DNA of 64,000 nucleotides from Trebonia kvetii (GTDB lineage Bacteria > Actinomycetota > Actinomycetes > Streptosporangiales > Streptosporangiaceae): positions 186,001 through 250,000 of the forward strand of contig NZ_RPFW01000006.1 in the NCBI RefSeq assembly GCF_007827045.1, written 5' to 3'. The position numbers were made by a program, and so were the translations under genes. Position 1 is the first letter of the stretch; every line of letters starts with the position of its first letter. Shown here in pieces: positions 26,151 to 35,335 of the stretch. The notes below the pieces were generated by a model. The model did not search any database. It saw only the letters and a program-made list of their open reading frames with translations, and was not told the origin of the DNA.

Positions 26151-26828
26151 TTAAGAAGGCTTTCCGCCCGCAACTAGAAGCTTAAGGTCATTCGCCATGT
26201 TGGCCGGCGGCGTGGAGGGGAAAAACGCCTCGGTCGCTACGTTATCTGTACTGAAGGCGAACATCTCAGTCGCATGGTCCAGCTGAGCCTCGCCGGCCGA
26301 GTCCTTGAAGGTCTGGCCGATCGGCAGGCCGGTCTGCTTCTCGAGGGCCTCCACCTGCGCGAGGCTGCCGCGCAAGCCGATGAACGCCGGGTTGAAGTTG
26401 CCGAGCCAGGAGCGGAGCCTGGCCGGGGTGTCCCTGCCAGGGTCCACCGAGACGAACAGCACCCGGATCTTGGCCCGGTCCGCCGCGGGGATCATCCTGA
26501 AGGCCGCCCCCGTGTTGGACATGGTGAGCGGGCACTCGTCCGGGCAGTGCGTGTAGCCGAAGAAAAGCAGCGTCACCACGCCGGCAGTGTCGTTCTTGAT
26601 GCTGAACGGCTTGCCCAAGTCGTCGGTGAGCGTTCCTACCGGCTTGGTCACCGGGGTGATGATGTTGCCCTTGTACTTGCTGGTGTTGATCAGCACCATG
26701 CCGGGCGCGCTGCCGCCGTCGCTCGCGGTCGCGACGGTGCTGCTCGAGCACCCCGCCGTGACGGCCGCGAGGGCCGTCACGGCTGATGCCAGGGTCAGCA
26801 GCCGACGCTGGCGCCTTGAGCTAAGCAT
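26151..26828 (-). CDS. Sco1/SenC family copper chaperone lipoprotein
   Basis: A 225-residue lipoprotein with lipobox VTAGC (Cys27) and a thioredoxin-fold domain. The copper ligands are present: THCPDECPLT (Cys95, Cys99) and LDHATEMFAF (His185). Sco proteins hand copper to CuA of cytochrome oxidase; in Streptomyces a Sco protein is also needed to load the radical oxidase GlxA. Here it is the last gene of a minus-strand run that contains a GlxA-like oxidase, so that client is a reasonable inference. Confidence 0.88.
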   Translation of the reverse strand: MLSSRRQRRLLTLASAVTALAAVTAGCSSSTVATASDGGSAPGMVLINTSKYKGNIITPVTKPVGTLTDDLGKPFSIKNDTAGVVTLLFFGYTHCPDECPLTMSNTGAAFRMIPAADRAKIRVLFVSVDPGRDTPARLRSWLGNFNPAFIGLRGSLAQVEALEKQTGLPIGQTFKDSAGEAQLDHATEMFAFSTDNVATEAFFPSTPPANMANDLKLLVAGGKPS

Positions 26829-26840
26829 TGGGCATGCACC

Positions 26841-27296
26841 TCACACGTTAGCGGGGCAGGCTTCGCCCTCCGCGTTCTCAGGAAGGTGCTGGCGATTCTT
26901 ACCTGGGACCGTTAGCGGGCCGAACCCGTTGGACTGCAGCCACGCGCACTTGGCCTGCGCGGTGGCGCCGGGAATCGCCCACGGCACACACTGATTGGCC
27001 GTGCCGTAGTCGTGATCGCAGCCGTCTATATGCCACGACTCCTTGATCGGCTTGGCGTGGCCTCTGGGATGTATCTGCTTCCCGGCTGGCGCCGATCCGA
27101 AATCCATGATGTGCGCGGCCGACTTCGCCTGCAGCGCGGACGCGGAGACCGCGAGTGTCGGCTGCGGGCCGGCCGAGGCCATCGTGGTGCCCGTGACGAC
27201 GCTCGCCGCCACCACGGGCACGGCGATCGCGGCGGCCCACCGCGGGTGGTTCCTGATGCCGGCGAAGACGCTGCGCCCGAACGGCTTGTGGTTCAT
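26841..27296 (-). CDS. Secreted excalibur-like protein
   Basis: A 151-residue exported protein: signal peptide with basic start and AVPVVAASVVTG core, then a linker, then a cysteine-containing domain (DGCDHDYGTANQCVPWAIPG, CAWLQSNGFGPL, NAEGEACPANV). The end resembles the excalibur motif (DxDxDGxxCE), but acidic positions are mostly replaced, so calcium binding is doubtful. A GGGAGA site precedes the ATG at 27296. It lies 14 bases after the GlxA-like gene stop and is probably cotranscribed. Confidence 0.7.
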   Translation of the reverse strand: MNHKPFGRSVFAGIRNHPRWAAAIAVPVVAASVVTGTTMASAGPQPTLAVSASALQAKSAAHIMDFGSAPAGKQIHPRGHAKPIKESWHIDGCDHDYGTANQCVPWAIPGATAQAKCAWLQSNGFGPLTVPGKNRQHLPENAEGEACPANV

Positions 27297-27310
27297 CGCT
27301 TGTCTCCCGC

Positions 27311-29611
27311 TCAGCCGACGTGGACCCATTTGGCGACCGACGGCACGCCGTTCGCGTTGGTGACGAACAGCATGTACCAGCCGGGCGGGGCGATGGTTGC
27401 CTGGCTCGGCACGCTGAGCGTGAGGGCGTTTCCTGCGCCGGTGATCCCCAGCGCGACGAACCGCTGGTTCGGGTCCGATTGGTGGGTGACAGCGGCGGGC
27501 CTGATCAGCTCAGCCGAGGTGATCGGCTGGTTGGTGGTGATGTTGTATTTGCCGCTGTACGTCCAGTTGCTCGCCGACTGCACCCCGGTGATCTGCGGCC
27601 GGGCGCCGTGGAACAGGTAGGGCGGCGAGTAAACGGAGATCCGCATCTCGAACGACCCGTCACCAGGGTTGTTGCCGATCGACAGGATCCTGCCGTCGGC
27701 GAGCAGCATGGACTGCGAGTGGTAGCCGCGCGGCACGGGGTCGGTGGCCATCTTGGTGTACACGGAGGAGGCGGGCGCCCCTGCCTCAAGCTGCGCCGTG
27801 TTGATCATCGAGGCCTCGTAGACCGGGTCCTCGCGGTCGATCAGGCCGCCGCCGGTCTCGAAGACGTTGCCGTTAGGCAGCAGCACCATCGAGGGGTACA
27901 TCTTGCCGTCAGCAGCGGGTTCCTGCTTGCCGTTCGACAAGATGCCCAGTGGCAGCAGCGGTCCAGGAACGTATGTCGGGTTCGCCGCGTTGAGGTTGAT
28001 CAGGTCGGTGAGCCTGGTGCCGGGCTTCTGCCAGTTGATGTTGCCGCCGCCTGCCAGGAACACCTGCTGGCTCTGCGCGGGCGGCAGCAGCACGGACATC
28101 GACTGGTCGGTCATGTCCGTGCCGGCCGGGCCACCCGGCGTGTCCTGGAGCCCGTTGACCACGGTCATCGGGTCGGTGTCGGCCGGCCTGGTGTTGATGA
28201 TGTTCCCGATGTCGAGAATGCCGGCCCCGCCCTGGCCGCGCGGCGTGCCAACGGTACCGAACGGGGTCTCGTTGTTGCCGAACACGTGGCTGCCGGTGTA
28301 GAACAGCGTGCCGTCCTGCCGGAGGATCATGGTCGGGTACAGGCCCCAGCCGGTATAGGTCTGGTTGACCGTGTTGGGGGTCGTGCCTGACGGAAGCCAC
28401 TTGCCGTCGGTCGAACTGTCCGGCGTGGAATCGGTGAGCGGCTTGTTGTACTGGAAGTACTCGGTCTTGACGCTCCCGCCGCTCGTCGCGTCGAGGCCGC
28501 CGTAGGAGATGATGTCGCCGTTGCCGAGCTCGGTGGCCGAGGGATACCAGTGGCCGTCGTTGAGGTTGTTCTCCTTGACGTACCGCTCCGTTACCGGATT
28601 GAAGATGTACGAGGTGTTGAGCCCCTCGTAGCCCTGCTGGTTCACTGGGGCAGTCGCGTCCGGATACCGCTTGTTGCCGCCGAGGATGAGCACGTTGCCG
28701 TTGGCGAGCTGCACGTGACCGGAGCAGAAGAAGTCGTCAGGGGTCGGGATCACCTTGAAGGTGCCCTTGTACGGGTCGTAGACGGCCGACTCGAAGGTCC
28801 CCGCCGCGAACTCGTTCGGGTCGTTGCCAGAACCCGCCACCAACAGGACGTCGCCGTTGTAGAGAACCACCGAGTGGATGGACCGGACCGGGTTCGGGAA
28901 GGGCAGCACCTGCCAGGCGCCCTTGGTGCACGCCGCACCCGCCGAGCACTGGGTCGACGTGGCCGCGGGCACCGTCGCGTCCACCATCGAGTAGTCGTCG
29001 GTGATCAGCGTGCCCTTGCCGTAGAGCGCCACGCCGAAGGAGAGCTGCGTGGTTCCCGTCGGTACCACCGGCGTGCGCACCGAGGCGAGCTTGTACTTGC
29101 TGCTCGCCTTCAGGGTCGTGAGGTCCATCCAGAAGACCCAGCCCTTTTTGGCGTCATGCCGGTACACGTCGATCACCGCGTTCGGGGTGTTCGACATGTA
29201 GTACACGCCCAGGTTGTACTGATGCCCTGGGATGACGGTCGGTGCGCACCCCGCGTTCTCCGCGGTCATCGCGATGCGCTCGCCGCTGCTGAACTTCGAG
29301 ATCGACACCTTGAGCGCCTTGCCGCCGGAATGGGCCAGGCTGGTGGTGCCGATGGAGTACGTATTCGTTCCTGTGCCGCCCGCCTGCCAGCAAACGCCGA
29401 CGCCGGATCCCTGCTCGAACCCAGGGTTGACCACCAGGTTGACCCCCGCGGACGCGCTCGTGCTCGCCACGGCCACGACCGGGAGCGCCAGCGTCGCCGC
29501 GCCTAGCGCGGCTCGCAGTGGCTTGCTGTCGCGCCACTTACGTGACACGTTGCCGACATGACTGACGCGCGAGGAGCGCTTGCGGCCTCCTCGGCCCAGG
29601 GGGTTCCTCAT
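27311..29611 (-). CDS. glxA: GlxA-like copper radical oxidase with N-terminal CBM-like domain
   Basis: A 766-residue exported galactose/glyoxal oxidase-family protein. A twin-basic N-terminus and signal peptide are followed by a jelly-roll CBM4/9-like module (about residues 60-210). Then comes a seven-bladed Kelch propeller and a C-terminal DUF1929-like domain. All active-site residues can be matched: Cys296 (FFCSGHVQL) and Tyr356 (HWYPSATEL) for the Tyr-Cys cofactor, axial Tyr630-His631 (RGYHSQSML), and His710 (VTHQSDPNQ). In Streptomyces GlxA acts with CslA in glycan deposition at hyphal tips. Its ATG overlaps the upstream gene's stop (ATGA). Confidence 0.88.
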   Translation of the reverse strand: MRNPLGRGGRKRSSRVSHVGNVSRKWRDSKPLRAALGAATLALPVVAVASTSASAGVNLVVNPGFEQGSGVGVCWQAGGTGTNTYSIGTTSLAHSGGKALKVSISKFSSGERIAMTAENAGCAPTVIPGHQYNLGVYYMSNTPNAVIDVYRHDAKKGWVFWMDLTTLKASSKYKLASVRTPVVPTGTTQLSFGVALYGKGTLITDDYSMVDATVPAATSTQCSAGAACTKGAWQVLPFPNPVRSIHSVVLYNGDVLLVAGSGNDPNEFAAGTFESAVYDPYKGTFKVIPTPDDFFCSGHVQLANGNVLILGGNKRYPDATAPVNQQGYEGLNTSYIFNPVTERYVKENNLNDGHWYPSATELGNGDIISYGGLDATSGGSVKTEYFQYNKPLTDSTPDSSTDGKWLPSGTTPNTVNQTYTGWGLYPTMILRQDGTLFYTGSHVFGNNETPFGTVGTPRGQGGAGILDIGNIINTRPADTDPMTVVNGLQDTPGGPAGTDMTDQSMSVLLPPAQSQQVFLAGGGNINWQKPGTRLTDLINLNAANPTYVPGPLLPLGILSNGKQEPAADGKMYPSMVLLPNGNVFETGGGLIDREDPVYEASMINTAQLEAGAPASSVYTKMATDPVPRGYHSQSMLLADGRILSIGNNPGDGSFEMRISVYSPPYLFHGARPQITGVQSASNWTYSGKYNITTNQPITSAELIRPAAVTHQSDPNQRFVALGITGAGNALTLSVPSQATIAPPGWYMLFVTNANGVPSVAKWVHVG

Positions 29612-30450
29612 TGGACCTCCGCTGCGGTGGCTTCATGGACAGGTGCCGTCCGGCGACCGGGCCGCGCCAGGTTGATAAGGCCGGAAGCGACGCTGCCGAA
29701 CCTGAGGACCATCAGGTGCCGGAGAAATCGTAGACCTTCATTCAGGTTTGCCTTGGACTGTCCGGCAAACCGGTCTTGGAATTCATAGGGCACCTCGGTC
29801 ACCTTGCGAATCCTGCAGCGCACGATTAGCTCGAGCAGGATCTTGTAACCAAGCGGACGGAGCACGGTGGTGTCGAGCGCGGCGGCGCGAACCGCGAAGA
29901 ACCCGCTCATCGGGTCGCTGACGCCGTGCAGGTGACGCAGGAACACCGTCTTGGCGAGGAACGTGGTCCCGCCGGACGCGAACCGCCTGAACACGCCGTC
30001 AAGTCCGGCGCGGCTGCCGCCGCCCGCGTACCTGGTGGCGACGACGAGGTCCGCCCCCGCCCGCTGGCCCGCCGAGACGAGCGCGGGGACAGTCGCAGGC
30101 GGGTGCTGCAGGTCGGCGTCCATTACCACGATCCACGGCGCGGTCGCCGCGCGCAGGCCCATGGTGACCGCGCCGCCGAGCCCGCCAGCCGGCACGTCGC
30201 GGTGCAGCACAGAAACCGCGAGCCTGCAGAACCTGGCGGCCTCCGCGATGACCGCGGGCGTGTCGTCGGTGCTGTCGTCGACAAAGATGACCTCGGCGGG
30301 CACCTGCGCGGGAATCGCGCCCGTCAGCCGGGCCAGCAGCTCGGCGATATTCGCCGCCTCGTTGAAGGTCGGGATGACCAGCGAGACGAGAGGTCCGCTC
30401 GGCGGAACCTGGCCGTCAACCGATTCGACCCCGGTGACTGATGCGGTCAC
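29608..30450 (-). CDS. GT2 polyprenyl-phosphate sugar synthase (DPM1-like)
   Basis: A 280-residue GT-A glycosyltransferase related to dolichol/polyprenol-phosphate mannose synthases. It has LVSLVIPTFNEAANI, the nucleotide-binding IFVDDSTDDTP, the metal motif MDADLQHPPATVP and SDPMSGFFAVR. The C-terminal region (YKILLELIVRCRIRKVTEVPYEF, cited by its ends) is followed by FAGQSK. It lacks the long membrane tail of some relatives. GTG start and stop overlap both neighbours, so it is tightly coupled to the GT-C gene before it and the oxidase after it. It probably makes the lipid-linked sugar that the GT-C protein uses. Confidence 0.85.
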   Translation of the reverse strand: MTASVTGVESVDGQVPPSGPLVSLVIPTFNEAANIAELLARLTGAIPAQVPAEVIFVDDSTDDTPAVIAEAARFCRLAVSVLHRDVPAGGLGGAVTMGLRAATAPWIVVMDADLQHPPATVPALVSAGQRAGADLVVATRYAGGGSRAGLDGVFRRFASGGTTFLAKTVFLRHLHGVSDPMSGFFAVRAAALDTTVLRPLGYKILLELIVRCRIRKVTEVPYEFQDRFAGQSKANLNEGLRFLRHLMVLRFGSVASGLINLARPGRRTAPVHEATAAEVQ

Positions 30451-32060
30451 GGATAGTTCGGCCTTACGTGTTGGGGCGTGACCTTAAGGACGAAGATAGT
30501 ACTGAAGCGGTCGCCGCTGCCGTACTTCCACAGCACCTTGGAGTGGTCCAGCAGCAGCGTGGTCGAGTAGCTCGGGTTCTCGGTCATGTACGGCGTCTGG
30601 ATCACGTACTGGACGCCCTTCCACCCGTTCCCGAACTTGCCCGGCAGGTTCAGCATGACGTCCGGGTCGACGTCGAGCTTGAAGAAGTAGATGTCGCGCC
30701 GCCCCGGCTTGAAGCCGTCCTTGACCATGTCGAGCCAGATGGTGTCGTCGACCACGATCCGGGCGTTGCCCGGATGCGGTATGTGCGAGTCGATCCACTC
30801 GACCGCTAGCTGGTACCCCTTGTTGATGTTCTGGCTGTCGGCGTCGCTGTCGTGGGAGTACCAGCGCGGCACCACGGAGAACGCGGCGGCAAAGACAATC
30901 ACCGCAACCACGCCGAGCCGGGTTATCTGCTGCCAGAACACCGGATTCGCCCGGTAGGTGAGGATGAACGTCACCAGCCGGTAGGACAGGCCGGCGATGC
31001 CGAGTGCGAAGAACGGCAGCATGCCGATGACGTACATGGACGGCAGGTAGCCGCTGGGCCGCAGCACCGTGAGCACCAGGATCACGCCCGCGATCGCCAC
31101 CGGGCGCGTGTCGTAGAACGCCAGGCAGAGCAGGACGGCCAGGGCGCCGACCACGATCAGGACCGGATCGTAGAACAGCCAGTTGTGCAGAACTGAGTAG
31201 GCATTGCTCGGGTGAGCACCGCCGTGGAACACCGATCCCGAGCCCGGCCGGGTGAGCTGGTACTTCAGGCCGGACCAGAGGGACACCCGGCCGCCGCTGG
31301 CGTAGAGCTCGCCCTTGAGCGTCGCGTACAGCGGGTACTGGACGCCGACCAGGATGAACGCGCCGATGAAGCCGACGAAGGAGTACTTCCTCGTGTCCTT
31401 GTGCACGTTCTGCCAGAGCGCCACGACCAGCGCCGGGACCACCAGGAGCATGGTCTCCTTCGACAGCACCGCGACCGCGGCGCAGAGCCCGGAGGCGACG
31501 TGGTGCCACAGGTGCTTGCGCGGCGAGTAGGCGAGCACGAAGGCCGCGAGTATCCAGGTGACCGCGACGTTGTCCAGGAAGATCTCGCGCTGCAGTGTCA
31601 CCGACAGCGGGCAGAGCCCGAACAGCGCGACCGCGAGCGCCGCCGACCAGCGCGGCAGCTTCATCCGGCGGGCGAGCACGTAGACGAGGATCGAGGACGC
31701 CGCGGTGAACGGCAGCATGATGATCCGGCTGTACGCCACCACGAGCTGCCCGGGAGCGTGGAAAATCAGCGACGGAATCCAGGCAAGCGCGGACAGCTGG
31801 ATCCAGCCAAGCGGCGGGTGGTCGAACCAGTACGTGTACGGCGCCATGCCGACCCCGTGGTCGATCGCCCAGGCCTGCGCCAGGTAGGTGCCCTCGTCGT
31901 CGAACACCGTCGGGTACCCGGCGATGTTCCAGCCCTGGACGAGCAGCACGATGAGCGTCAGCGTGGCGCAGAGCCAGAAGTCCGCGGAGCGGCCAAGGAA
32001 TCGCCAGTCCTTGGCCCTATCTATCGGGGCCCGCTCTACCGGGCGGTCAAGCACAGTCAC
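30447..32060 (-). CDS. GT-C / GT39-like membrane glycosyltransferase
   Basis: A 537-residue polytopic protein with about 11 spans. The first external loop has the acidic pair FDDEGTYLAQAW (about residues 54-65) and WFDHPPLGW, as in ArnT/PMT-type enzymes that use polyprenyl-phosphate sugars. The hydrophilic C-terminal domain (about residues 410-537) contains HIPHPGNARIVVDDTIWLDM and is predicted extracytoplasmic. The acceptor could be a surface glycan or protein. Its stop overlaps the GT2 synthase start (GTGA), matching donor supply with use. Confidence 0.82.
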   Translation of the reverse strand: MTVLDRPVERAPIDRAKDWRFLGRSADFWLCATLTLIVLLVQGWNIAGYPTVFDDEGTYLAQAWAIDHGVGMAPYTYWFDHPPLGWIQLSALAWIPSLIFHAPGQLVVAYSRIIMLPFTAASSILVYVLARRMKLPRWSAALAVALFGLCPLSVTLQREIFLDNVAVTWILAAFVLAYSPRKHLWHHVASGLCAAVAVLSKETMLLVVPALVVALWQNVHKDTRKYSFVGFIGAFILVGVQYPLYATLKGELYASGGRVSLWSGLKYQLTRPGSGSVFHGGAHPSNAYSVLHNWLFYDPVLIVVGALAVLLCLAFYDTRPVAIAGVILVLTVLRPSGYLPSMYVIGMLPFFALGIAGLSYRLVTFILTYRANPVFWQQITRLGVVAVIVFAAAFSVVPRWYSHDSDADSQNINKGYQLAVEWIDSHIPHPGNARIVVDDTIWLDMVKDGFKPGRRDIYFFKLDVDPDVMLNLPGKFGNGWKGVQYVIQTPYMTENPSYSTTLLLDHSKVLWKYGSGDRFSTIFVLKVTPQHVRPNYP

Positions 32061-32090
32061 GGAAGGCTCCTGCTAGTCCTCGTGAGGGAG

Positions 32091-33407
32091 TCAGACGGAT
32101 GTGGTGGCGGACGTCGACGCGGCGACGTTCAGGTGAGCGCCGACGTGCTCGGTCAGCTCCCAGTTCGTCCGACCGCGCAGCTCGCGCCAGACGGCGCGCA
32201 ACGCCGCGAACATCAGCAGGATCTGGAAGAACGGCATGCTGACGATGAGCTTCAGGTAGTGGATGCCCCGCACCCGGTGCGTCTGGTCAGCACGGTCCTT
32301 GCCGAAGTACTCCTTGCCGAAGTCGCGCAGCGCCGCCACCTCGAAGGCCAGGACGAGGAATGCGGGAATCGCGGGCATCCAGGAGATCATCGCGATCACC
32401 ATCGGGACCTTGACGAAGACGCCGATGGCGATGCCAATGGGGACGGCGAGGCCGGACGCCGCCTGATAGAAGGGGGTGGACAGGGTGAACCTGGCGAGCC
32501 ACCGCTGCCGGTTCGTCGGCAGCCTCTTCCAGGTCCCCTTGCGGTACACCTGCAGGAAGCCCTGGTTCCACCGGGTCCGCTGCTTGACGAAGCTGGTGAT
32601 GGTGTCCGGCGTCTCCTCGCGGGTGACCATCTCGGGCGAGTAGGCGACGACGACCTTCTTGCCCGCGCTCGACAGCCGGACGCCGAGTTCGCAGTCCTCG
32701 GCGAGGCACGTCTCGTCCCAGCCCCACTGCTCGCTGGAGCCGCGCTTGGGCTCGAGCAGCTCCCGCTTAACGAAGACCGTGTTGCCGCCGAGGGTGATGA
32801 AGCCCTTCTCCGCCTGCAGGTGCAGCCTGCTGCGGAACCAGAAGAAGTACTCCAGGCAGTTCCGCAGGCTGTACCAGCTCGAGTAGAAGTTGAGCAGCTG
32901 AACGCCGCCCTGGACCACGTCCGCGTTTTCCGAGCGGAACGCGTGGTCCACGTGCGTCAGCAGGTCGGGGTGGACCACGTCCTCGGCATCGAAGACCCCG
33001 ATGACGTCACCATGGCACTTGCCGGAGAGCAGCGCCGAGTTGAGGCCGGTCGACTTGTTCCGCGGCGCCGGGTCGATCACGGTGGTGATCCGGTCCGGGT
33101 CGATGGTGGCGAGCCGCTCGGCGATCCCCGTGGTCTCCGGGTCGTCCGCACCGGTGATGATCACGATTTCGAACTTGTCGTGGCTGGACTCGAGCATCTT
33201 CTGCACGGTGTTCTCAACCACGTCCTGCCGCTCGTGCCTGATGGGCAGCAGCAGCGTGAAAGAAAGCCCGGTCTCCCCGACGGGCTTAGCGAAGCTGGTC
33301 GATGCGAGCGTCTCGGGTGTCCGCCAAGCGTGCATCATCCACCACAGCGTCGCGAACGCCATGGCGAAAAGCACGATCGACACAACGAGCACTGCAACAG
33401 CAAGCAT
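32091..33407 (-). CDS. cslA: CslA-like processive GT2 glycosyltransferase
   Basis: A 438-residue membrane GT2 enzyme, like the cellulose-synthase-like CslA of Streptomyces. N-terminal span at about residues 2-22; then FTLLLPIRHER, the D-D motifs VFDAEDVVHPDLL and CLAEDCELG, and the product-gripping KQRTRWNQG. Three to four C-terminal spans follow. It has no PilZ domain. The ATG at 33407 is preferred over the TTG 12 codons upstream because GGGGGAGCGGGG precedes it. It is the first gene of the locus and sits with a GlxA-like oxidase, the pairing known in Streptomyces. The polymer made is unknown. Confidence 0.82.
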   Translation of the reverse strand: MLAVAVLVVSIVLFAMAFATLWWMMHAWRTPETLASTSFAKPVGETGLSFTLLLPIRHERQDVVENTVQKMLESSHDKFEIVIITGADDPETTGIAERLATIDPDRITTVIDPAPRNKSTGLNSALLSGKCHGDVIGVFDAEDVVHPDLLTHVDHAFRSENADVVQGGVQLLNFYSSWYSLRNCLEYFFWFRSRLHLQAEKGFITLGGNTVFVKRELLEPKRGSSEQWGWDETCLAEDCELGVRLSSAGKKVVVAYSPEMVTREETPDTITSFVKQRTRWNQGFLQVYRKGTWKRLPTNRQRWLARFTLSTPFYQAASGLAVPIGIAIGVFVKVPMVIAMISWMPAIPAFLVLAFEVAALRDFGKEYFGKDRADQTHRVRGIHYLKLIVSMPFFQILLMFAALRAVWRELRGRTNWELTEHVGAHLNVAASTSATTSV

Positions 33408-33500
33408 TACCCCGCTCCCCCTCTGGGCCCCGGAAGACGGCAAAGAATGCCGGTCAAGGCCGACATCTACCTATAAGTAGTCTCTGGTGACTCTCCGCAA

Positions 33501-33517
33501 TGCCACTGAATGTGGCA
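33501..33517 (-). promoter_or_regulatory. Inverted repeat upstream of the cslA-like operon
   Basis: TGCCACTGAATGTGGCA is a perfect six-base inverted repeat. It lies about 95 bases before the cslA-like start and just upstream of a possible -10 (TATAGG on the minus strand at about 33471-33476). It may bind a regulator. Confidence 0.35.
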
Positions 33518-33519
33518 AC

Positions 33520-34025
33520 CTGAAGTTAACCGCCAACTAGGCTTGCAGGCAAGGGCGGTAGCGGAAGATTCAGGCATCTGACCAATTTGTTAGATTCGAA
33601 ACCAAGACTTAATAAAGTTTCTTGGAAAGGAGGTAAACCGACTGGGCGGTTCGCGCGTCTTACTAGATGGCGAATTGGCTACCTGCCTACCATTGGCCGA
33701 CTGGCCTGCGTCGATGTCCACGGAGGCAGAGCGGGGCGGAACTGCCGGGTCACGCACGTGAACCACTGACGCGAGCGGTACGTCTCAACAGTAGAGGGTC
33801 TGGGCCATCGAGCGGTAGAGGCGGGCCGCCAAATCGTTATTACAATCTGGGTGAGGTCACAGCAAATTTGAATTTCGAGGCGACGTTGCGGGCTGCCGAT
33901 CTGGTAAGCCTGCTAATTCGCCATTAATTCAGCGTGGCCTTGTCACGGCTTAGCGTAATCGGCGGTGCAGGGCGGCCGGGCCCGGGGCCGTCACGGGGGC
34001 CGTCCCAGAATTATCACTGAGCAGG
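33520..34025. other. AT-richer divergent intergenic region, no gene seen
   Basis: About 500 bases between the glycan locus and a secreted-protein gene, clearly richer in A and T than the coding surroundings. Two short plus-strand frames exist but lack codon bias and family features. It most likely holds the regulatory regions of both divergent units. Confidence 0.5.
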
Positions 34026-34055
34026 CTGACAACTCGATTGGCCGGATGCAATAAT
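34026..34055 (+). promoter_or_regulatory. Candidate promoter of the 34101 gene
   Basis: CTGACA (34026-34031) and AATAAT (34050-34055) with an 18-base spacer, 46 bases before the start. Confidence 0.4.
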
Positions 34056-34100
34056 GACTGGCGCATTGTGTCAATTCTAGGCTCTAGTTGGTGAGAAGCG

Positions 34101-35318
34101 TTGAATTATGTTTCCTTGCATCCACGGTCTGCGCGCCTCGCGCGACGGGTGAGGTCCCGGCGCGGGCTGGCCGCGCTCGCGGGAGCGGCACTTGTGGCGA
34201 TTGGGACGGTGTCCGCCGCCGCTGGTTCGGCCGGCGCCGCCGCGGCCAAGGCCGGCCTCCACTTCTACCCAACGTACGGGTCACAGCAGGGGGCGGTCCG
34301 CGGTCCCGACGGGCGGATCTGGCTGACCGCGTTCATGCCGCCGCAGTGGCAGGGGAACCCCAAGGGTTCCCAGGCCCTCGACGCGGTGAACCCGTCAACG
34401 GGCAGCGTTTCTTACTACGGGCCGCTGTTGCCCTACGTTGGCAGCAAGAACGCGCCCACCCTGTTCTCGTACTCGAACGGGGCGCCCGCGTTCGACGGCG
34501 GCAAGAACGCGTGGCTGATCGCCACCGCGACCACGGTCAAGGGCGCTCAGTCCTACGTCCTTGTCCGCTACACCCCGGGCCCGAGCACAACCAAGACCTT
34601 CGCGGTGCCGAAGACCTGCGCGGTCCCCGGCGGCCTGACGAGCGCCAGCGACGGCTCAGTCTGGGCGAGTTGCGGAACCACGACAAGCAGCGCCATCCCC
34701 AAGCTGCTCCGCGTCACCACGGGGGGCTCGATCAAGGAGTTCACCCTCAAGGGCGAGACGTCCATCGGCGCCTTCGCCGCCGGGGTGGGCGGCTCGATGT
34801 GGGCGGTCGGCCGCAACAAGGCCGGCCAGGCCACCGGGCTGGTGCGCTTCACCGCGGCGGGCAAGCAGGCCTTCTTCGCCTCACCGAAGGGCTTCGCCGC
34901 GCAGAGAGTGGCGGGGAACGGCTCTGGCCGCCTGGTCGAGATCGCCGGCTGCGGCTCGCAGACCTGCTACCTGACGGTCTCCACGAGTGGCAAGTACAAG
35001 AAGGTGGCCGTCGAGCCAGGCAAGACCGCGGCGATCAGCAACACCTACGGGCCAGCGATGGACCCCAAGGGCGACGTGTGGACCCTCAACGACGGCACCG
35101 TCTCCAAGACCGGCCAGTACTTCCTCAAGCTCACCGCGGGTAACAAGGTGAAGGGCTACTCGTTCACGCTGCCCGGCGGCTGCGGCCAGCTGACGGTCGC
35201 GGGCTCGACCGCGGCGACGTCGGACGGCTCGGTGTGGGTGGAGTCGACAAGCAACTGCGTGCCCATTGCGGTACCAGGGAACGCCGCCGTCGGCGGGATC
35301 GTCCGCTACCTGCCATAG
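34101..35318 (+). CDS. Secreted propeller-like protein, unknown
   Basis: A 405-residue exported protein. The N-terminus carries a basic region with paired arginines and an alanine-rich hydrophobic core, with cleavage plausible after AGSAGAAAA. The mature part repeats blades of the type GPDGRIWLTAF, SDGSVWASCG, GGSMWAVGR and PKGDVWTLND, as in virginiamycin B lyase/SMP-30-like propellers. No catalytic residues can be assigned. The start is TTG, chosen for the GAGAAG site; no in-frame ATG is suitable. It may use the Tat or Sec route. Confidence 0.68.
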   Translation: MNYVSLHPRSARLARRVRSRRGLAALAGAALVAIGTVSAAAGSAGAAAAKAGLHFYPTYGSQQGAVRGPDGRIWLTAFMPPQWQGNPKGSQALDAVNPSTGSVSYYGPLLPYVGSKNAPTLFSYSNGAPAFDGGKNAWLIATATTVKGAQSYVLVRYTPGPSTTKTFAVPKTCAVPGGLTSASDGSVWASCGTTTSSAIPKLLRVTTGGSIKEFTLKGETSIGAFAAGVGGSMWAVGRNKAGQATGLVRFTAAGKQAFFASPKGFAAQRVAGNGSGRLVEIAGCGSQTCYLTVSTSGKYKKVAVEPGKTAAISNTYGPAMDPKGDVWTLNDGTVSKTGQYFLKLTAGNKVKGYSFTLPGGCGQLTVAGSTAATSDGSVWVESTSNCVPIAVPGNAAVGGIVRYLP

Positions 35319-35335
35319 TTCGGGGCCAGGGTCAG

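Noticed and set aside
31212..33476. 754-residue plus-strand frame over the GT-C and CslA-like genes
   Set aside because: It is the antisense shadow of two clear glycosyltransferases; composition is Arg/Glu/His-rich with no domain, and it is typical of high-GC reverse frames.
33587..33927. Two short plus-strand frames in the AT-rich intergenic region
   Set aside because: No codon bias, ribosome-binding site or recognisable motif; treated as non-coding.
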